In this document: positions 34,901-44,076 of the stretch, piece after piece
Position numbering within the stretch: position 1 is the first letter of the stretch
Layout: each line of letters opens with the position of its first letter
Assembly (NCBI RefSeq): GCF_002831585.1
Contig: NZ_CP025113.1
Coordinates: 3,983,001-4,047,000, forward strand
Length of the DNA: 64,000 nt
Direction: 5' to 3'
From: Bradyrhizobium sp. SK17
GTDB lineage: Bacteria > Pseudomonadota > Alphaproteobacteria > Rhizobiales > Xanthobacteraceae
Notes under the pieces: generated by a model
Told to the model about the DNA's origin: nothing
The model's database searches: none
What the model saw: only the letters and a program-made list of their open reading frames with translations
Translations under genes and position numbers: made by a program

Positions 34901-35106
34901 AGCTTCGCCCGGTGCTGATGACCTGCGTGGTCGCCGGCATCGGCCTGCTGCCGGCCGCGGTGTCGGAGGGGATCGGCTCGCAGGTGCAGAAGCCGCTGGC
35001 GATTGTCGTCGTCACCGGCATGATGCTGGCACCGATCGTGATCCTGATCACGCTGCCGGTGCTGATCTCCTATTTCTCGCGCCGGCCGAAAGATAACGTC
35101 AGGTGA
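31972..35106 (+). CDS. HME-type RND efflux pump (CusA/CzcA family)
   Basis: A 1044-residue inner-membrane antiporter, full length for the family. It has the N-terminal helix and YPDPTPPMVDIVTQ segment, porter domains, TM2-6, a second porter half and the final helix block (LFNFGSMVDTMLAMSVIPMA-like region near 895-920). The TM4 proton-relay segment reads GAIDFGLIVDATVIMVEAIF, with two acidic residues as in heavy-metal efflux members. It works with the adaptor upstream; a TolC-like gene nearby (36206-37636) may supply the channel. Its stop overlaps the convergent amidohydrolase gene by 8 bp. Confidence 0.93.
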   Translation: MDRLVALAVNRRYLMVAMFVVVMIGGLLAFRQLNIEAYPDPTPPMVDIVTQSPGLSAEEIERYITIPIETQVAGIKNLRTIRTISLYGLSDVKLQFSFDYTYDEALQQVLNRLSQLAPLPGNVQPGISPVSPIGEIFRYRLKGPPNYSVLDLKTLQDWVLQRRFRAVPGVIDVTGWGGKTKTYEIQVDFNKLVANGLTLPQVLQAVSNANINVGGNTVNIGSQSAVVRGVGLIRSIDDLANTMVSQSGGNPVLVRDIATVTVGEKPRLGIAGIDNDDDIVQGIVLMRRGEQSSPTIARVEQLVNQINNSSILPPGVKIERIYDRKDLIDLTTHTVLHNMVVGILLIVLLQWIFLGDLRSALIVGATIPFALFFAVGILVLRGESANLLSVGAIDFGLIVDATVIMVEAIFRRLSQTTALSDAEQAHISDDTVMGMKSHAILSAAADVSRSIFFAATIIVAAFLPLFTLGGVEGNIFGPMARTYAYALAGGLLATFTITPALSAIILPAHIHETETWIVKKLDQIYLPVLNWAIANRKVVMTGAAGLVVMTIVFARFLGLEFLPKLEEGNLWIRATLPPTISLQEGNAYVNEMRRLIRSRPEVVSVVSQHGRPDDGTDAAGFFNAEFFAPLKPASEWPNTHDKDELTAQLLAQLQDKFPGVEFNFSQYLQDNVSEAVSGVKGENSIKLYGSDLQALSDTANKIKSVLSTVQGVTDLAVFTSLGQPTIQIDVDRARAARYGLSPGDINATIKVAVGGDAAGDLYESGSDRHFPIIVRLAPEFRKSAEAIQNLRIGVTNANGGITQIPLSEVASINLISGAAYIYREQQERYLPIKFSVRDRDLGSAILEAQQKVNEQVQLPPGSRLEWVGEFGNLQDAIKRLSIVVPISLVLIAALLFFNFGSMVDTMLAMSVIPMAIFGGVLGLLISGIPFSVSAAIGFIALFGIAVMDGIIILSRFNQLIDEGYDRMRAVIRTGELQLRPVLMTCVVAGIGLLPAAVSEGIGSQVQKPLAIVVVTGMMLAPIVILITLPVLISYFSRRPKDNVR

Positions 35107-36067
35107 AGCCGTAGAGCCGCGCCGGATTGTCGACCAGGATGATCTTGCGGATTGCAGCGTCCGGCGCCCACACCGGAAGCTGGTTGAGGAGGCGGCCGTC
35201 GTCGATCTGGTACAGCGGCGTCACGTCGGTGACCTTCTTGCCCGCCGGCGTCACCGAATCCGGGTGTGGCCAGTCGGTACCCCAGACGATGCGCTCGGCA
35301 TTGGCGGCGATCAGTGCCTGGGCTAGCGGCGCGGCGTCCGCATAGTCGGGCGCAAGCCTGGAGGCGCGGTAGGCGCCGGAAATCTTGACATGGGCCTTGC
35401 CGGATTTGACGAGGCCGAGCAGGTCGGCGAACCCGGGTTGGCCTGTGCCGAGTGCGGCCTCGGCGCCGCCGAAATGGTCGAATACGACCGGCACCGGAGC
35501 GGTGGCGACGAGGTCCTTGATTGCGGTGATCATGGCAAGGTTGGTGAACAGCTGCACATGCCAGCCGCGCGCCTTCATGCGCTCGACCGCGGCCGAGAAG
35601 CGCTGCCGTCCGACATTGGGATCGTTGACGCCGCCGGTCGCAAGGTTGAGGCGGATGCCGCGGAAGCCGGCCTTGTGCATCGCGTCGAGATCGCTCTCGC
35701 TGGTCTTGTCGTCGATCACGGCAACGCCGCGCGCCGTCGGTCCGCGTGCGGCCATGCCGAACAGCGTCGATGAATTGTCGGGGCCGTAGACGCTCGGCGT
35801 CACGATCACCACACGCTCGATATGCAGCGCCTTGTGCAGCGCGCTCATCTCCTCCGGCGAGGCCGATTCCGGCGTGTAGACGCGGCCGGCGAAGAACGGG
35901 AATTTGGCGGGGTCGCCGTGGATGTGGGTGTGGCAGTCGCACGCACCGGCAGGCACGTCGAAATTCACCGGCGTCGACGGTTGCGATGCCCTGGAGAATG
36001 CGCTGCCGCTGGTCATGGTCGCTCCTGCTGCGATGGAAGCCAGCATCATACCGCGTCGCGTCAGCAT
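35099..36067 (-). CDS. exported TIM-barrel amidohydrolase (PDC-hydrolase-like)
   Basis: A 322-residue metal-dependent hydrolase of the amidohydrolase-2 group (2-pyrone-4,6-dicarboxylate hydrolase/4-sulfomuconolactonase-like). An N-terminal twin-arginine-like signal (TRRGMMLASIAAG, about 3-26) suggests export, unusual for cytosolic PDC hydrolases. Barrel motifs: CDCHTHIHG (about 43-51), RGIRLNLATGG, VFDHFGG, and WGTDWPHPD with the catalytic Asp. Aromatic-lactone hydrolysis is a family-level guess. It is monocistronic and convergent with the RND pump gene. Confidence 0.87.
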   Translation of the reverse strand: MLTRRGMMLASIAAGATMTSGSAFSRASQPSTPVNFDVPAGACDCHTHIHGDPAKFPFFAGRVYTPESASPEEMSALHKALHIERVVIVTPSVYGPDNSSTLFGMAARGPTARGVAVIDDKTSESDLDAMHKAGFRGIRLNLATGGVNDPNVGRQRFSAAVERMKARGWHVQLFTNLAMITAIKDLVATAPVPVVFDHFGGAEAALGTGQPGFADLLGLVKSGKAHVKISGAYRASRLAPDYADAAPLAQALIAANAERIVWGTDWPHPDSVTPAGKKVTDVTPLYQIDDGRLLNQLPVWAPDAAIRKIILVDNPARLYGFT

Positions 36068-36205
36068 TGGACGTCTCCCTGCGTGCTCGGCTGTTATGCG
36101 CGCACTCCGCGCGCCGGCATTGTCGGGCGCCGGCGGGGCGGAAGGTTATCGGCGGAGAGGGGTTGCGGAAAGGGCCGCTTCGGCGCGCGAGCGGTTCCGC
36201 TGGGC

Positions 36206-37636
36206 CTATTGTCCCGACGGCGTGCGCAGGCCGTGCCAGGCGTCGCGGACCTGGTGGTAGTGCACCTCGGGCAGGTAGTCCGGCGTCTTGAGGTTGAGCG
36301 TCTTGACGTCGAGCCGTCCGGTCGCGCTGAGCAGCGTGTAGGAGGCGATCACGCGGTCGCGCTGTGCGCCGATCAGCCGGGCCCGGGCCGTGATCAGGTC
36401 CTGCTGGGCGTTGAGCACGTCGACCGTGGTGCGCTGGCCCCCGGCGGCTTCCTTCTGCACGCCGGCGAGCGCGACCTCGGCGGCCTTCACTTCGGACTCG
36501 GAGGCCGAGACCGCGATCTTGGCGCCCTCATTGGCAACCCACGCGCTGACCACGGCGGTCTTGGCCTGGTTGCGGACCTGATCCAGCACCAGCCGGCTCT
36601 GCGTCGCCACTTCCTTGGCCTGCCGGGTCTGCGAGGCCGCGGTGCCGCCGTCATAGATCGGCTGCGTGACCTGGCCGATCACCGAGGCCTGATCGGTGCC
36701 GAAGGTGCCAAGCGTGGAATCGGTGTCACGGCTGCGACTCACGCTGCCTTGCACGCTGACATTCGGCATCAGGCTGCTTTCGGCGACGCGGATCGAGGTC
36801 GAGGCCACGTCGACGTCGTAGCCAGCCGCGGTCACCGCAGGATGCTCGCGCAACGACAGCGCGATCGCGTCCTCGCGGCTGCGCGGCAGCAGCCGGTCGA
36901 TGGTCTCGGCCGGCCGCAATTGGGAGGGCGAGTTGCCGATCACCTGCGCATAGGTCGCCTGGCTGATCGCGAAATTGACCTCGGCGGCGTTGAGATCGGC
37001 GAGGCCGCGGTTGAGCCGGGCCTCGGCCTGGGCGGTATCGGTCGGCGTGACGTCGCCGGCATTGAGCCGGCGTTGCGTGATCGCCTGGGTCTCTTTCAGG
37101 GAGGCGACGTTGGCGCGCTGCGCCTCGACCAGCGTCTGGTTGGCGAGCACGTTGGTATAGGCGGTGACGGCGTCGAGCAGCACGCCCTGGCCGACATTGC
37201 GCAGCGCCTCGCGGCCGGACTGCACCTGCAACTCGGCGACGCGGACGCTGTTGGCGGTCTTGAAGCCGTTGAACAGGGTCTGGGTCACGGTGACGCCGAT
37301 CTGCCACGGCTTCAGCGTCGCGGTCTGGATCACATTGCCGGGCAGCTGGTCGCGCACGGCCTGAAGGCCGACCGAGAGACCGGCGATGATCTGCGGCCGG
37401 TAGCCGGCCAGTGCCTGCGGCACATTCTCGTCGGTCGCACGCTGTCGAGCCCGCTCGGCATTGAGCTGTGGATTGGTCTGATACGCCTTCACGAGGGCTT
37501 CGGGCAGGCTCTCGGCGCGGGCAGCGGCGCTTGCCAGCACGGCACACGCCAACGCAGCAGGACCGATGCCCGACAAAAGCACGCGCCTCGCTACATCGCC
37601 GATATCGGCAGCACGCCCAACCATGTGATCCCGCAA
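36206..37636 (-). CDS. TolC-family outer-membrane efflux protein
   Basis: A 476-residue outer-membrane factor. A signal peptide is evident (up to ARAESLPEALVKAY, cleavage about residue 42), followed by two TolC repeats rich in coiled-coil Ala/Gln/Leu (VAELQVQSGREALRNVG, IRVAESSLMPNVSVQGSVS, VDVLNAQQDLITARARLI). The NPQLNAERARQRATDE opening is typical of the type I secretion TolC branch. MVGRAADIG at 37624 is an alternative start. It could serve the RND pair encoded on the other strand nearby or act generally. Divergent from the acetyl-CoA hydrolase gene. Confidence 0.9.
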   Translation of the reverse strand: MRDHMVGRAADIGDVARRVLLSGIGPAALACAVLASAAARAESLPEALVKAYQTNPQLNAERARQRATDENVPQALAGYRPQIIAGLSVGLQAVRDQLPGNVIQTATLKPWQIGVTVTQTLFNGFKTANSVRVAELQVQSGREALRNVGQGVLLDAVTAYTNVLANQTLVEAQRANVASLKETQAITQRRLNAGDVTPTDTAQAEARLNRGLADLNAAEVNFAISQATYAQVIGNSPSQLRPAETIDRLLPRSREDAIALSLREHPAVTAAGYDVDVASTSIRVAESSLMPNVSVQGSVSRSRDTDSTLGTFGTDQASVIGQVTQPIYDGGTAASQTRQAKEVATQSRLVLDQVRNQAKTAVVSAWVANEGAKIAVSASESEVKAAEVALAGVQKEAAGGQRTTVDVLNAQQDLITARARLIGAQRDRVIASYTLLSATGRLDVKTLNLKTPDYLPEVHYHQVRDAWHGLRTPSGQ

Positions 37637-37864
37637 CCAAAACCCCGGCAGTCCGCTCTCGCCGACGCCATCGACACGTCTACCTGTTTACGGGGCGACG
37701 CCGCCACAGGCAAACCGCCGCACGACATCTGCACATCATTTCACGCCTTGTCTGTTGCCGGTTCGTCACAGGCGAACATGTCAGTCTGATGAAGTATAAG
37801 CTCGAACCGCCGGCCGCCGATCGGTGCCGCCAGTTGTCCACCGCCTGCTTCGGGTCCATTGTCG

Positions 37865-39727
37865 ATGCCCAAATTCTTCTCTGACCCCGAGGCGATTGCG
37901 GAACAGATCGTTCGCGACGTTGGAACCGAACTGGTGGTCGGGCTGCCGCTCGGCCTCGGCAAGGCCAATCACATCGTCAATGCGCTGTATGCGCGCGCGG
38001 TCGCCGACCGCTCCATCAACCTGACGCTGTTCTCCGCGTTGACGCTGGAAAAGCCGAAGCCGAAAAGCCTGCTCGAACGGCGTTTCATCGGCCCGGTCAT
38101 CGACCGCCTGTTCGGCGGTTACCCCGATCTCGCTTATGCGGATGCGCTGCATCGGGGGGCGCTGCCGCCCAACATCAAGGTGATCGAGTTCTTCTTTCTC
38201 GCGGGGCAGTGGTTGTATCAGCCATTCGCCCAACAGCATTACATTTCGGCTAATTATACCCACGCGGCGTCATACCTGTTGTCGCGCGGGCTGAATGTCG
38301 TGCCCCAGCTCGTTGCCAAGCGCGTGGTCGACGGCGTGCCGCGCTACAGCCTGAGCTGCAACACCGACACGACGCTCGATGTGCTGCGTGCCCGCGCGCA
38401 GGGGAGGGCGTCGTTCAAGCTGATCGCCCAGGTCAATTCCGAGCTGCCGTTCATGCCTGGACCCGGCGACCTGGCGGCGGATGAGTTCGACGCTGTGCTC
38501 GACAGTCCCGAGACTGATTTCCCGCTGTTTGCGCCGCCGTCCGAGCCGGTCAGCGACACCAAATATGCGATCGGATTGCACGCCGCCGGCCTGGTCCGCG
38601 ACGGCGGCACGCTGCAGATCGGGATCGGGCAGGTCGGCGATGCGCTGGCGCAAGGGCTCGTGGTGCGGCATCGCGACAACGCCCAATTCCACGGCATCAT
38701 GCAGCGCCTTACGCCCGGTACCGAGCAGCTCGTGGCGGCCGAGACCGGGCCGTTCGAGAAGGGTCTCTATGGTGTCAGCGAGATGCTGTTCGAGGCATTC
38801 CTGGGGTTGATCGATGCCGGCATCCTCAAGCGCGACGTCGACGGCGTGATTCTGCACGGGGCGTTTTTCCTGGGGCCGCAATCGTTCTATCGGGCGCTGC
38901 GCGAGATGCCGCCGGAGCAATTGGCGCGCATCCAGATGATGCCGGTGTCGTTCACCAACGAGATATTCGGCGACGAGGCGGGCAAGCGCCGCGCGCGGGT
39001 CGATGCGCGGTTCGTCAACAATGCGATGATGGCGACGCTGCTGGGAGCGGCGATCTCCGACGGGCTCGAGAATGGCCAGGTCGTGAGCGGCGTCGGCGGC
39101 CAGTACAATTTCGTGGCGCAGGCGTTCGCGCTCGAAGGCGCGCGCTCGGTCTTGGCGCTGGAGGCGAGCCATCAGTCCGGCAAGCAGACACAGTCGAACA
39201 TTCGCTGGTCCTATGGCCACGAGACCATCCCGCGTCACCTGCGCGATATCTTCGTCACCGAGTATGGCGTTGCCGACGTCCGAGGGAAATCCGATGCCGA
39301 CGTGGTCGCCGCGATGTTGCAGGTGGCGGATTCACGCTTCCAGGACGAGCTGATGCGGCAGGCCAAGGACGCCGGCAAGCTGCCGCGCAGCCATGAGATA
39401 TCGGCCGCCTATCGCGAGAACTATCCCGAGCGCATCAGCGCTGCGCTGAAGCCGGCGCGCGATGCGGGCCTGCTGCCGTCATTCCCGTTCGGCAGCGATT
39501 TCACCGACGTCGAGCAGCGCTTGATTCCCGCCTTGCAGATCTTGCAGCAGGCGCAGCGGACACCGCTGCAACTCGCAGGGTTGCTGTGGCAGGGCATGCG
39601 GCAACCGCCCGATGCTGCCGACCGTGAATGCCTGGCGCGGCTCGGCCTCGACAAGCCGACGCATGTCGCCGAGCGCGCCTATCGCGCGCTCGTCACCGCG
39701 GCCTTGCAGAGAAGTCGGATGGCTTAG
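37865..39727 (+). CDS. acetyl-CoA hydrolase/CoA-transferase family protein
   Basis: A 620-residue protein with the two-domain fold of acetyl-CoA hydrolases and 4-hydroxybutyrate-type CoA transferases. The N-terminal domain has [19 protein letters not shown]; the C-terminal domain has [36 protein letters not shown] and [16 protein letters not shown], all conserved family elements. It is longer than typical (about 430-500), with an extended region around residues 390-440. ATG 37865 was preferred over TTG 37859. It ends in a 4-bp convergent overlap with the enoyl-CoA hydratase gene. Exact acyl substrate unknown. Confidence 0.87.
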   Translation: MPKFFSDPEAIAEQIVRDVGTELVVGLPLGLGKANHIVNALYARAVADRSINLTLFSALTLEKPKPKSLLERRFIGPVIDRLFGGYPDLAYADALHRGALPPNIKVIEFFFLAGQWLYQPFAQQHYISANYTHAASYLLSRGLNVVPQLVAKRVVDGVPRYSLSCNTDTTLDVLRARAQGRASFKLIAQVNSELPFMPGPGDLAADEFDAVLDSPETDFPLFAPPSEPVSDTKYAIGLHAAGLVRDGGTLQIGIGQVGDALAQGLVVRHRDNAQFHGIMQRLTPGTEQLVAAETGPFEKGLYGVSEMLFEAFLGLIDAGILKRDVDGVILHGAFFLGPQSFYRALREMPPEQLARIQMMPVSFTNEIFGDEAGKRRARVDARFVNNAMMATLLGAAISDGLENGQVVSGVGGQYNFVAQAFALEGARSVLALEASHQSGKQTQSNIRWSYGHETIPRHLRDIFVTEYGVADVRGKSDADVVAAMLQVADSRFQDELMRQAKDAGKLPRSHEISAAYRENYPERISAALKPARDAGLLPSFPFGSDFTDVEQRLIPALQILQQAQRTPLQLAGLLWQGMRQPPDAADRECLARLGLDKPTHVAERAYRALVTAALQRSRMA

Positions 39728-40503
39728 CGGTTCTTGTTGACCGGCTTGCGCTTCTCGATGAAGGCCGCCATGCCCTCGGCGCGATCCTCGAGCGCGAAGG
39801 TCGAGTGGAACAGGTTGCGCTCGACATTCATGCCTTCCGACAGCGGCGTCTCGAAGGCGCGGTTGATGGCTTCCTTGGCCATCGCGGCCGTCGGGCGCGA
39901 CATCGAGGCGATCTTCTCCGCCGCGGCGAGCGCCTCTTCCATCAGCTTGTCGGCCGGAACGATCCGCGACACCAGGCCCGAGCGCTCGGCCTCGGCGGCG
40001 TCCATCATCCGCCCGGTAAGACAGAGGTCCATCGCCTTCGACTTGCCGATCGCACGCGTCAGGCGCTGGGTGCCGCCGATGCCGGGAATCGTGCCGAGCG
40101 TGATCTCCGGCTGGCCGAACTTGGCGGTGTCGGCGGCGATGATGATGTCGCACATCATCGCCAGCTCGCAGCCGCCGCCGAGCGCGTAGCCCGCGACCGC
40201 CGCAATGGTCGGCTTGCGGCAACGGGCAATGCGATCGCCGCCGATCGCGGCGAAATCGCTGGTGAACATGTCGATGAAGCCCTTCGGCTGCATCTCCTTG
40301 ATGTCGGCGCCGGCGGCAAAGGCCTTCTCGCTGCCGGTGATCAGCAGGCAGCCGATCTTGTCGTCGGCCTCGAGATCGTCGACCGCCGCCGCGATCTCGC
40401 GGAACACGCCGAACGACAGTGCATTCAGCATTTTCGGCCGGTTCAGCGTGATGACGCCGACCGGTCCCTTGCTTTCGACGATGATGAATTCGAACGTAGC
40501 CAT
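39724..40503 (-). CDS. enoyl-CoA hydratase (crotonase)
   Basis: A 259-residue crotonase closely resembling the short-chain hydratase of beta-oxidation. Both catalytic glutamates are present: one in [12 protein letters not shown], the other in [13 protein letters not shown], followed by [20 protein letters not shown]. The oxyanion-hole segment [11 protein letters not shown] is also intact. Start ATG 40503 ([13 protein letters not shown]) gives the family N-terminus; the longer frame to 40563 adds an atypical extension. It would hydrate trans-2-enoyl-CoA to 3-hydroxyacyl-CoA. Monocistronic in this window. Confidence 0.93.
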   Translation of the reverse strand: MATFEFIIVESKGPVGVITLNRPKMLNALSFGVFREIAAAVDDLEADDKIGCLLITGSEKAFAAGADIKEMQPKGFIDMFTSDFAAIGGDRIARCRKPTIAAVAGYALGGGCELAMMCDIIIAADTAKFGQPEITLGTIPGIGGTQRLTRAIGKSKAMDLCLTGRMMDAAEAERSGLVSRIVPADKLMEEALAAAEKIASMSRPTAAMAKEAINRAFETPLSEGMNVERNLFHSTFALEDRAEGMAAFIEKRKPVNKNR

Positions 40504-40628
40504 GGACGCAAACCCCGTGCCTGATTTGGCCGGCAATGTGCCCGCTGGCGGGATGCGCTTCAAGAGGCTGAAACGAGGCTTTGGGCCGCGGTGCGGCGCT
40601 CCCGGCGCCGCAAGCCGCGAATGACCGG

Positions 40629-41306
40629 TCAGGCCATGAACATGCGTGCGGCGGAGGCCACCGTGAGCAGCGCGCCGAAGCCGATGAAGATCTTGCCGAT
40701 CAGCGACGTCTGGTCCCAGCTCGCGCTGTCGCTGCTCGCCAGCACCGGCTTGGGTGGTGCCGGTGCGACGGCCGGCGCCTGGGCCGGCGGCGCCTCCTGT
40801 TGGGCGGCCATCGGTTGGGCCGGTTGCGGCTGTTCCGCAGGCTGCCCCTGTTGCAGGGCACGGTCGACGTCGTTGAGCTGGTCGGATGCCACCACATTAC
40901 CGTCAGCCTGCGCGTCGGCAGGCTTGTCGGAAGCGGCCATCATTGAATTGGTGCTGGCGGGCGGGGGGCTCGCATTGCCGTCGCTAGCGGTCAGCTCCGC
41001 ATTGGCGTTGGCGACCGTGGCAGGCATGCCTGCCGACGTCACGCTGCCGGCATCCTTGCTGCTGGCCTTGCTGTCGGATTTGTCGGCCGACCTGTCGGCG
41101 GTCTTGGACGAACTGTGGCGCGCATGGCGGCGGCCATGCCGCGAAGTCTGCTGAGGGGACTTGTCGGTCGTTGCGCTGTCGGATTTCGATGCCGACGTGT
41201 CCGAACCGGCCGCCTGGGCCGGCAACGGGCCGGCGAGAGCCACAAACAATCCTGTCAGCCCTGTCGCAACCATCAAGGCCAAGCGCCCACTGGCTTTGAT
41301 CTTCAT
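40629..41306 (-). CDS. exported low-complexity protein with C-terminal membrane anchor, unknown
   Basis: A 225-residue protein. A signal peptide ([20 protein letters not shown], to AQAA at about 32) is followed by a Ser/Asp/Lys-rich region ([13 protein letters not shown]), then an Ala/Pro/Gln-rich region (about 140-185), and finally a hydrophobic anchor ([20 protein letters not shown], about 200-220). There are no catalytic motifs and no recognised family. It is probably tethered in the periplasm. GGGGAG precedes ATG 41306, and a perfect stem-loop sits just upstream of that site. Divergent from an ECF sigma gene; a functional link is only suggested by position. Confidence 0.7.
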   Translation of the reverse strand: MKIKASGRLALMVATGLTGLFVALAGPLPAQAAGSDTSASKSDSATTDKSPQQTSRHGRRHARHSSSKTADRSADKSDSKASSKDAGSVTSAGMPATVANANAELTASDGNASPPPASTNSMMAASDKPADAQADGNVVASDQLNDVDRALQQGQPAEQPQPAQPMAAQQEAPPAQAPAVAPAPPKPVLASSDSASWDQTSLIGKIFIGFGALLTVASAARMFMA

Positions 41307-41622
41307 TCTGATGATCTCCCCATTTCGCCCGCCCGAGGGCGAAATGAGACCCCGCTGCGTGTCCACACCGGGGCAAAAAAAGGGAATCTTCGGGCCTCTG
41401 GGGGCGAAAGCTGGGCAATTTCCGTCGAGGCGGGTCATCGATGGCAGCATCGCCGATGCTTGTCGGACCGATCGGTGTTATGAGCCGTTACGTCTGGAAC
41501 CCCCGCCGGAGCGATTCCTTGAGGCCCGGTCTTGCTGGAGCATTGCGATCACGAATTCGTGAGCTTTGGGCTTGCCGCGTAACGAATTGAAAGATCGGCC
41601 GAATTGCAAATCAGGAGCCTGC
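41307..41622. other. 316-bp divergent control region
   Basis: Between the membrane-anchored protein gene and the ECF sigma gene. It contains one clear stem-loop (41321-41346) near the left gene. No ECF-type promoter pair could be assigned with confidence, and no additional gene is seen. Confidence 0.5.
41321..41346. promoter_or_regulatory. perfect stem-loop just upstream of the ribosome-binding site of the anchored protein gene
   Basis: CATTTCGCCC (41321-41330), loop GCCCGA, GGGCGAAATG (41337-41346). On the leftward transcript it ends right before GGGGAG and 14 bp before ATG 41306. It could be a protein-binding operator or an RNA element limiting translation. Confidence 0.5.
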
Positions 41623-42168
41623 GTGCGCGAACGTGAGGATGAATGGACCGACCTGATGCGGTCGGCCATTTCGGGTGATGATGCCGCCTATCATCGCCTG
41701 CTCAAAGCCATCACGCCGGTGCTCCGTGCCGCGGCGCGACGTGGCCTGGCGCGCGCGGGACAACCGGTCGATCAGTCCGAGGACATCGTGCAGGACATCT
41801 TGCTTGCTGTGCATTTGAAGCGACAGACCTGGGACACGAGCGCGCCGTTCGCGCCGTGGCTGTTTGCGATTGCGCGCAACAAGCTGATCGATGCACTGCG
41901 CCGCCGCGGCAGGCGCATCTTCGTCAATATCGATGACTTCGCCGAGACGCTGCCGGGGGAGACGCCGGAGCCGACGGCGTCGCCCGGCGAGGTCACCGCC
42001 CGGTTGCAGGCGCTGCCGGCCCGGCAACGCGATGTGCTGCAGTCGATCGCGGTCGACAGCGCCTCGATCAAGGATACGGCGACGAAATTCTCGATGAGCG
42101 AAGGCGCCGTGCGGGTGGCGCTGCATCGCGGGCTTGCGAGCCTCACGGCAAAACTGCGGGACCGGTGA
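41623..42168 (+). CDS. ECF RNA polymerase sigma factor paired with NrsF
   Basis: A 181-residue ECF sigma factor. Region 2 covers about 25-85 (QSEDIVQDILLAVHLKRQTW, FAPWLFAIARNKLIDALRRR) and region 4 about 120-178 (LPARQRDVLQSIAVDSASIK, MSEGAVRVALHRGLASL). GTG 41623 was chosen because CAGGAG lies nine bases upstream; a longer frame starts at TTG 41566. The anti-sigma gene follows with essentially no gap. The same SigF-NrsF pairing in Caulobacter responds to heavy-metal and oxidative stress; that role is inferred here. Confidence 0.9.
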   Translation: MREREDEWTDLMRSAISGDDAAYHRLLKAITPVLRAAARRGLARAGQPVDQSEDIVQDILLAVHLKRQTWDTSAPFAPWLFAIARNKLIDALRRRGRRIFVNIDDFAETLPGETPEPTASPGEVTARLQALPARQRDVLQSIAVDSASIKDTATKFSMSEGAVRVALHRGLASLTAKLRDR

Positions 42169-42170
42169 GC

Positions 42171-42809
42171 ATGGATACCGATCAACTCATTCGAACCCTT
42201 GCCGCCGACAATGCCTATCGAGCGCGGCCGGTCGGTCTTGCGCTGATGCTGGCGCTGCTGGCGGCGGCGCCGGTTTCGCTGCTGATCTTCTTCGCCGAGC
42301 TTGGTGTGCGGCCGGACGTGATGACGGCGATGCACAATCCGTTCTTCGACCTGAAATTCGCGGTCACGCTGGCGCTTGCCGCCTCGGCGATTGCCGTCAG
42401 CCTGCATCTGTCGCGGCCGGAGGCCTCGCTGCGCGGCTTCGGCTGGTGGTTGCTGATCCCGGCCGGCATCCTCGTGGCCGCCATCAGCGGCGAGATGATG
42501 ATGCCGCAGCGGACGCCGATGATGACGCGGTTGATCGGCAAGAATTCGATGGCGTGCATGTCCGCCATCCCCGCGATGTCGCTGCCGCTGCTGGTCGGCG
42601 CGATCTACGGGCTGCGGCAGGGTGCGCCGTCGCGGCCGGCGGTCGCGGGCGCCGTCGCGGGGTTGCTGTCGGCGGGCCTGGCGGCGACCATCTACGCGTC
42701 ACACTGCACCGATGACTCGCCGCTGTTCGTCGCCACCTGGTACACGCTGGCGACCGCGATCGTCGCGAGCGTCGGTGCGCTGATGGGAAAGCGGGCGCTA
42801 CGCTATTAG
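42171..42809 (+). CDS. nrsF: NrsF (DUF1109) membrane anti-sigma factor
   Basis: A 212-residue inner-membrane protein with six predicted helices, of the DUF1109/NrsF family. Two conserved cysteines are visible, in KNSMACMSAIPAM and in YASHCTDDSP; in Caulobacter NrsF such cysteines are needed for stress sensing and sigma release. ATG 42171 lies 3 bp after the sigma stop; GTG 42165, overlapping that stop, is an alternative that would also couple translation. It likely holds the upstream sigma factor at the membrane. A palindromic repeat follows directly. Confidence 0.88.
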   Translation: MDTDQLIRTLAADNAYRARPVGLALMLALLAAAPVSLLIFFAELGVRPDVMTAMHNPFFDLKFAVTLALAASAIAVSLHLSRPEASLRGFGWWLLIPAGILVAAISGEMMMPQRTPMMTRLIGKNSMACMSAIPAMSLPLLVGAIYGLRQGAPSRPAVAGAVAGLLSAGLAATIYASHCTDDSPLFVATWYTLATAIVASVGALMGKRALRY

Positions 42810-42810
42810 C

Positions 42811-42900
42811 CTGTAGCCCGCATCAGCGAAGCGGCATGCGGGGCAGTCGTATGGGTCGGTGGTGCCGGCCCCGGATGTCGCTTCGCTCATCCGGGCTACA
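42811..42900. repeat. paired GTAGCCCGGATG-type REP repeat
   Basis: Left half CTGTAGCCCGCATCAGCGAA (continuing GCGGCATGCGGGGC) and right half CCCCGGATGTCGCTTCGCTC (continuing ATCCGGGCTACA) pair over about 30 bases with mismatches. It fills the gap between the convergent nrsF and DUF2336 genes. A related single half lies at 56658-56688. Confidence 0.8.
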
Positions 42901-42907
42901 TCAATAA

Positions 42908-44014
42908 TCAGGCGGCGGGCGCGGATTGCTGCATGCGATGGAAGCGCAGCACCTGTTGTGCGGTGGACGGCCGCAGCCGCTCGTAGGTGTCCTTGCAGGC
43001 CTGCAGGTCGGTCGGCTCGCCGCCCGAGATGTCGTCACGCAGGTTGATGATCGCCCGCACCGTCGACCATGACAGGCCCGAGACCTTGGCCAGGATCATC
43101 ACGCCCTCGGCACGGGTTTCGATCATCATGTTCTCGGCGACACCGACCGAAACGTTGGCGAGCGCAGCCAGCGAAGCATTGGTCTCGTCGAACTTGCCGG
43201 CCTCGGCAAAGGCTGCAAGCTGGAATTCGTCGAGCCGGCCATCCTGGTAGAGCGACTTGACCAGCGCATGCGCGATCGTGGTATCGGGCGTCACGGCGGC
43301 GGGCGCCGAGCGTGCCCGCCGGGTCGCTTCCTTGACCGCAATCGGGATCTCCTTGGCCTGCTGCGGATTGGCCGCCTCGAGCCGCTGCCTGACCGCGTCC
43401 GACGCCTTGGCGACCAGCTTGAGATAGAGATGCCGCGGGATGTTCGGGCGCAGGCCGACGCAGGTTGACAGGTTGTCGTCGCCTTCGGCGCGGCTGACCA
43501 GCCGGGTGAAGCCGCGCTCGGTGAATTCCGCGCCGGGATTGTTGACGGCGCTCTGGATCACCTCGTCATTGCCGCGCAGCACCAATACGTCGGTGACGGC
43601 GCCGCTCAGCGTCTTCCGGTTGGAGATCGCGAGCAGGTGGGCCTGGCTCTTGCTGCGCGCCGTCTCGATCAGGGTGTCGTCGTCGAGTCGCGGCGACAGG
43701 GTCAGCACGGGGCCCGCGACCTCGATCAGGTCGTCGAATGCCAGGGTCCGGATGGTTTGCGGCGGGACGGTGTCGACGGGGGCGAGGCGGTTGGCAAGCA
43801 GCGACTTGGCCGAGCTCTCGATGTGCTCGAGCAGGCACTGGAAGACATCGTCGAACAGGACGATCTGCTCGTCCGAATAGTTCACCGAACCGTTGATGAA
43901 GAGGTCGGTCACGCGGCGCAGCGTCTCGACACGGCGTGCGACGGTGCCGTGGGCAAGGGTCGTCTGCAACTCGTCGAGCAGACTTTCTGGGGCGGTCGCG
44001 GGCTTCGAACTCAT
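42908..44014 (-). CDS. DUF2336 domain protein
   Basis: A 368-residue all-helical cytosolic protein matching the DUF2336 family of alphaproteobacteria. Telltale segments: RRVETLRRVTDLFINGSVNY, ALANVSVGVAENMMIETRAE, GLSWSTVRAIINLRDDISGG. There is no enzyme motif or membrane segment. ATG 44014 (MSSKPATAPESLLDEL) is preferred over an upstream in-frame ATG at 44032. Family members sit near chemotaxis and signalling genes, but the molecular function is unknown. The adjacent upstream gene on the same strand is a diguanylate cyclase, 62 bp away, so an operon is possible. Confidence 0.85.
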   Translation of the reverse strand: MSSKPATAPESLLDELQTTLAHGTVARRVETLRRVTDLFINGSVNYSDEQIVLFDDVFQCLLEHIESSAKSLLANRLAPVDTVPPQTIRTLAFDDLIEVAGPVLTLSPRLDDDTLIETARSKSQAHLLAISNRKTLSGAVTDVLVLRGNDEVIQSAVNNPGAEFTERGFTRLVSRAEGDDNLSTCVGLRPNIPRHLYLKLVAKASDAVRQRLEAANPQQAKEIPIAVKEATRRARSAPAAVTPDTTIAHALVKSLYQDGRLDEFQLAAFAEAGKFDETNASLAALANVSVGVAENMMIETRAEGVMILAKVSGLSWSTVRAIINLRDDISGGEPTDLQACKDTYERLRPSTAQQVLRFHRMQQSAPAA

Positions 44015-44076
44015 GACTCTGTCCTGGAGCAATGGCGACGGATTCTCCGGCGCCGAACTTGGAAAAAATGAAAGGA

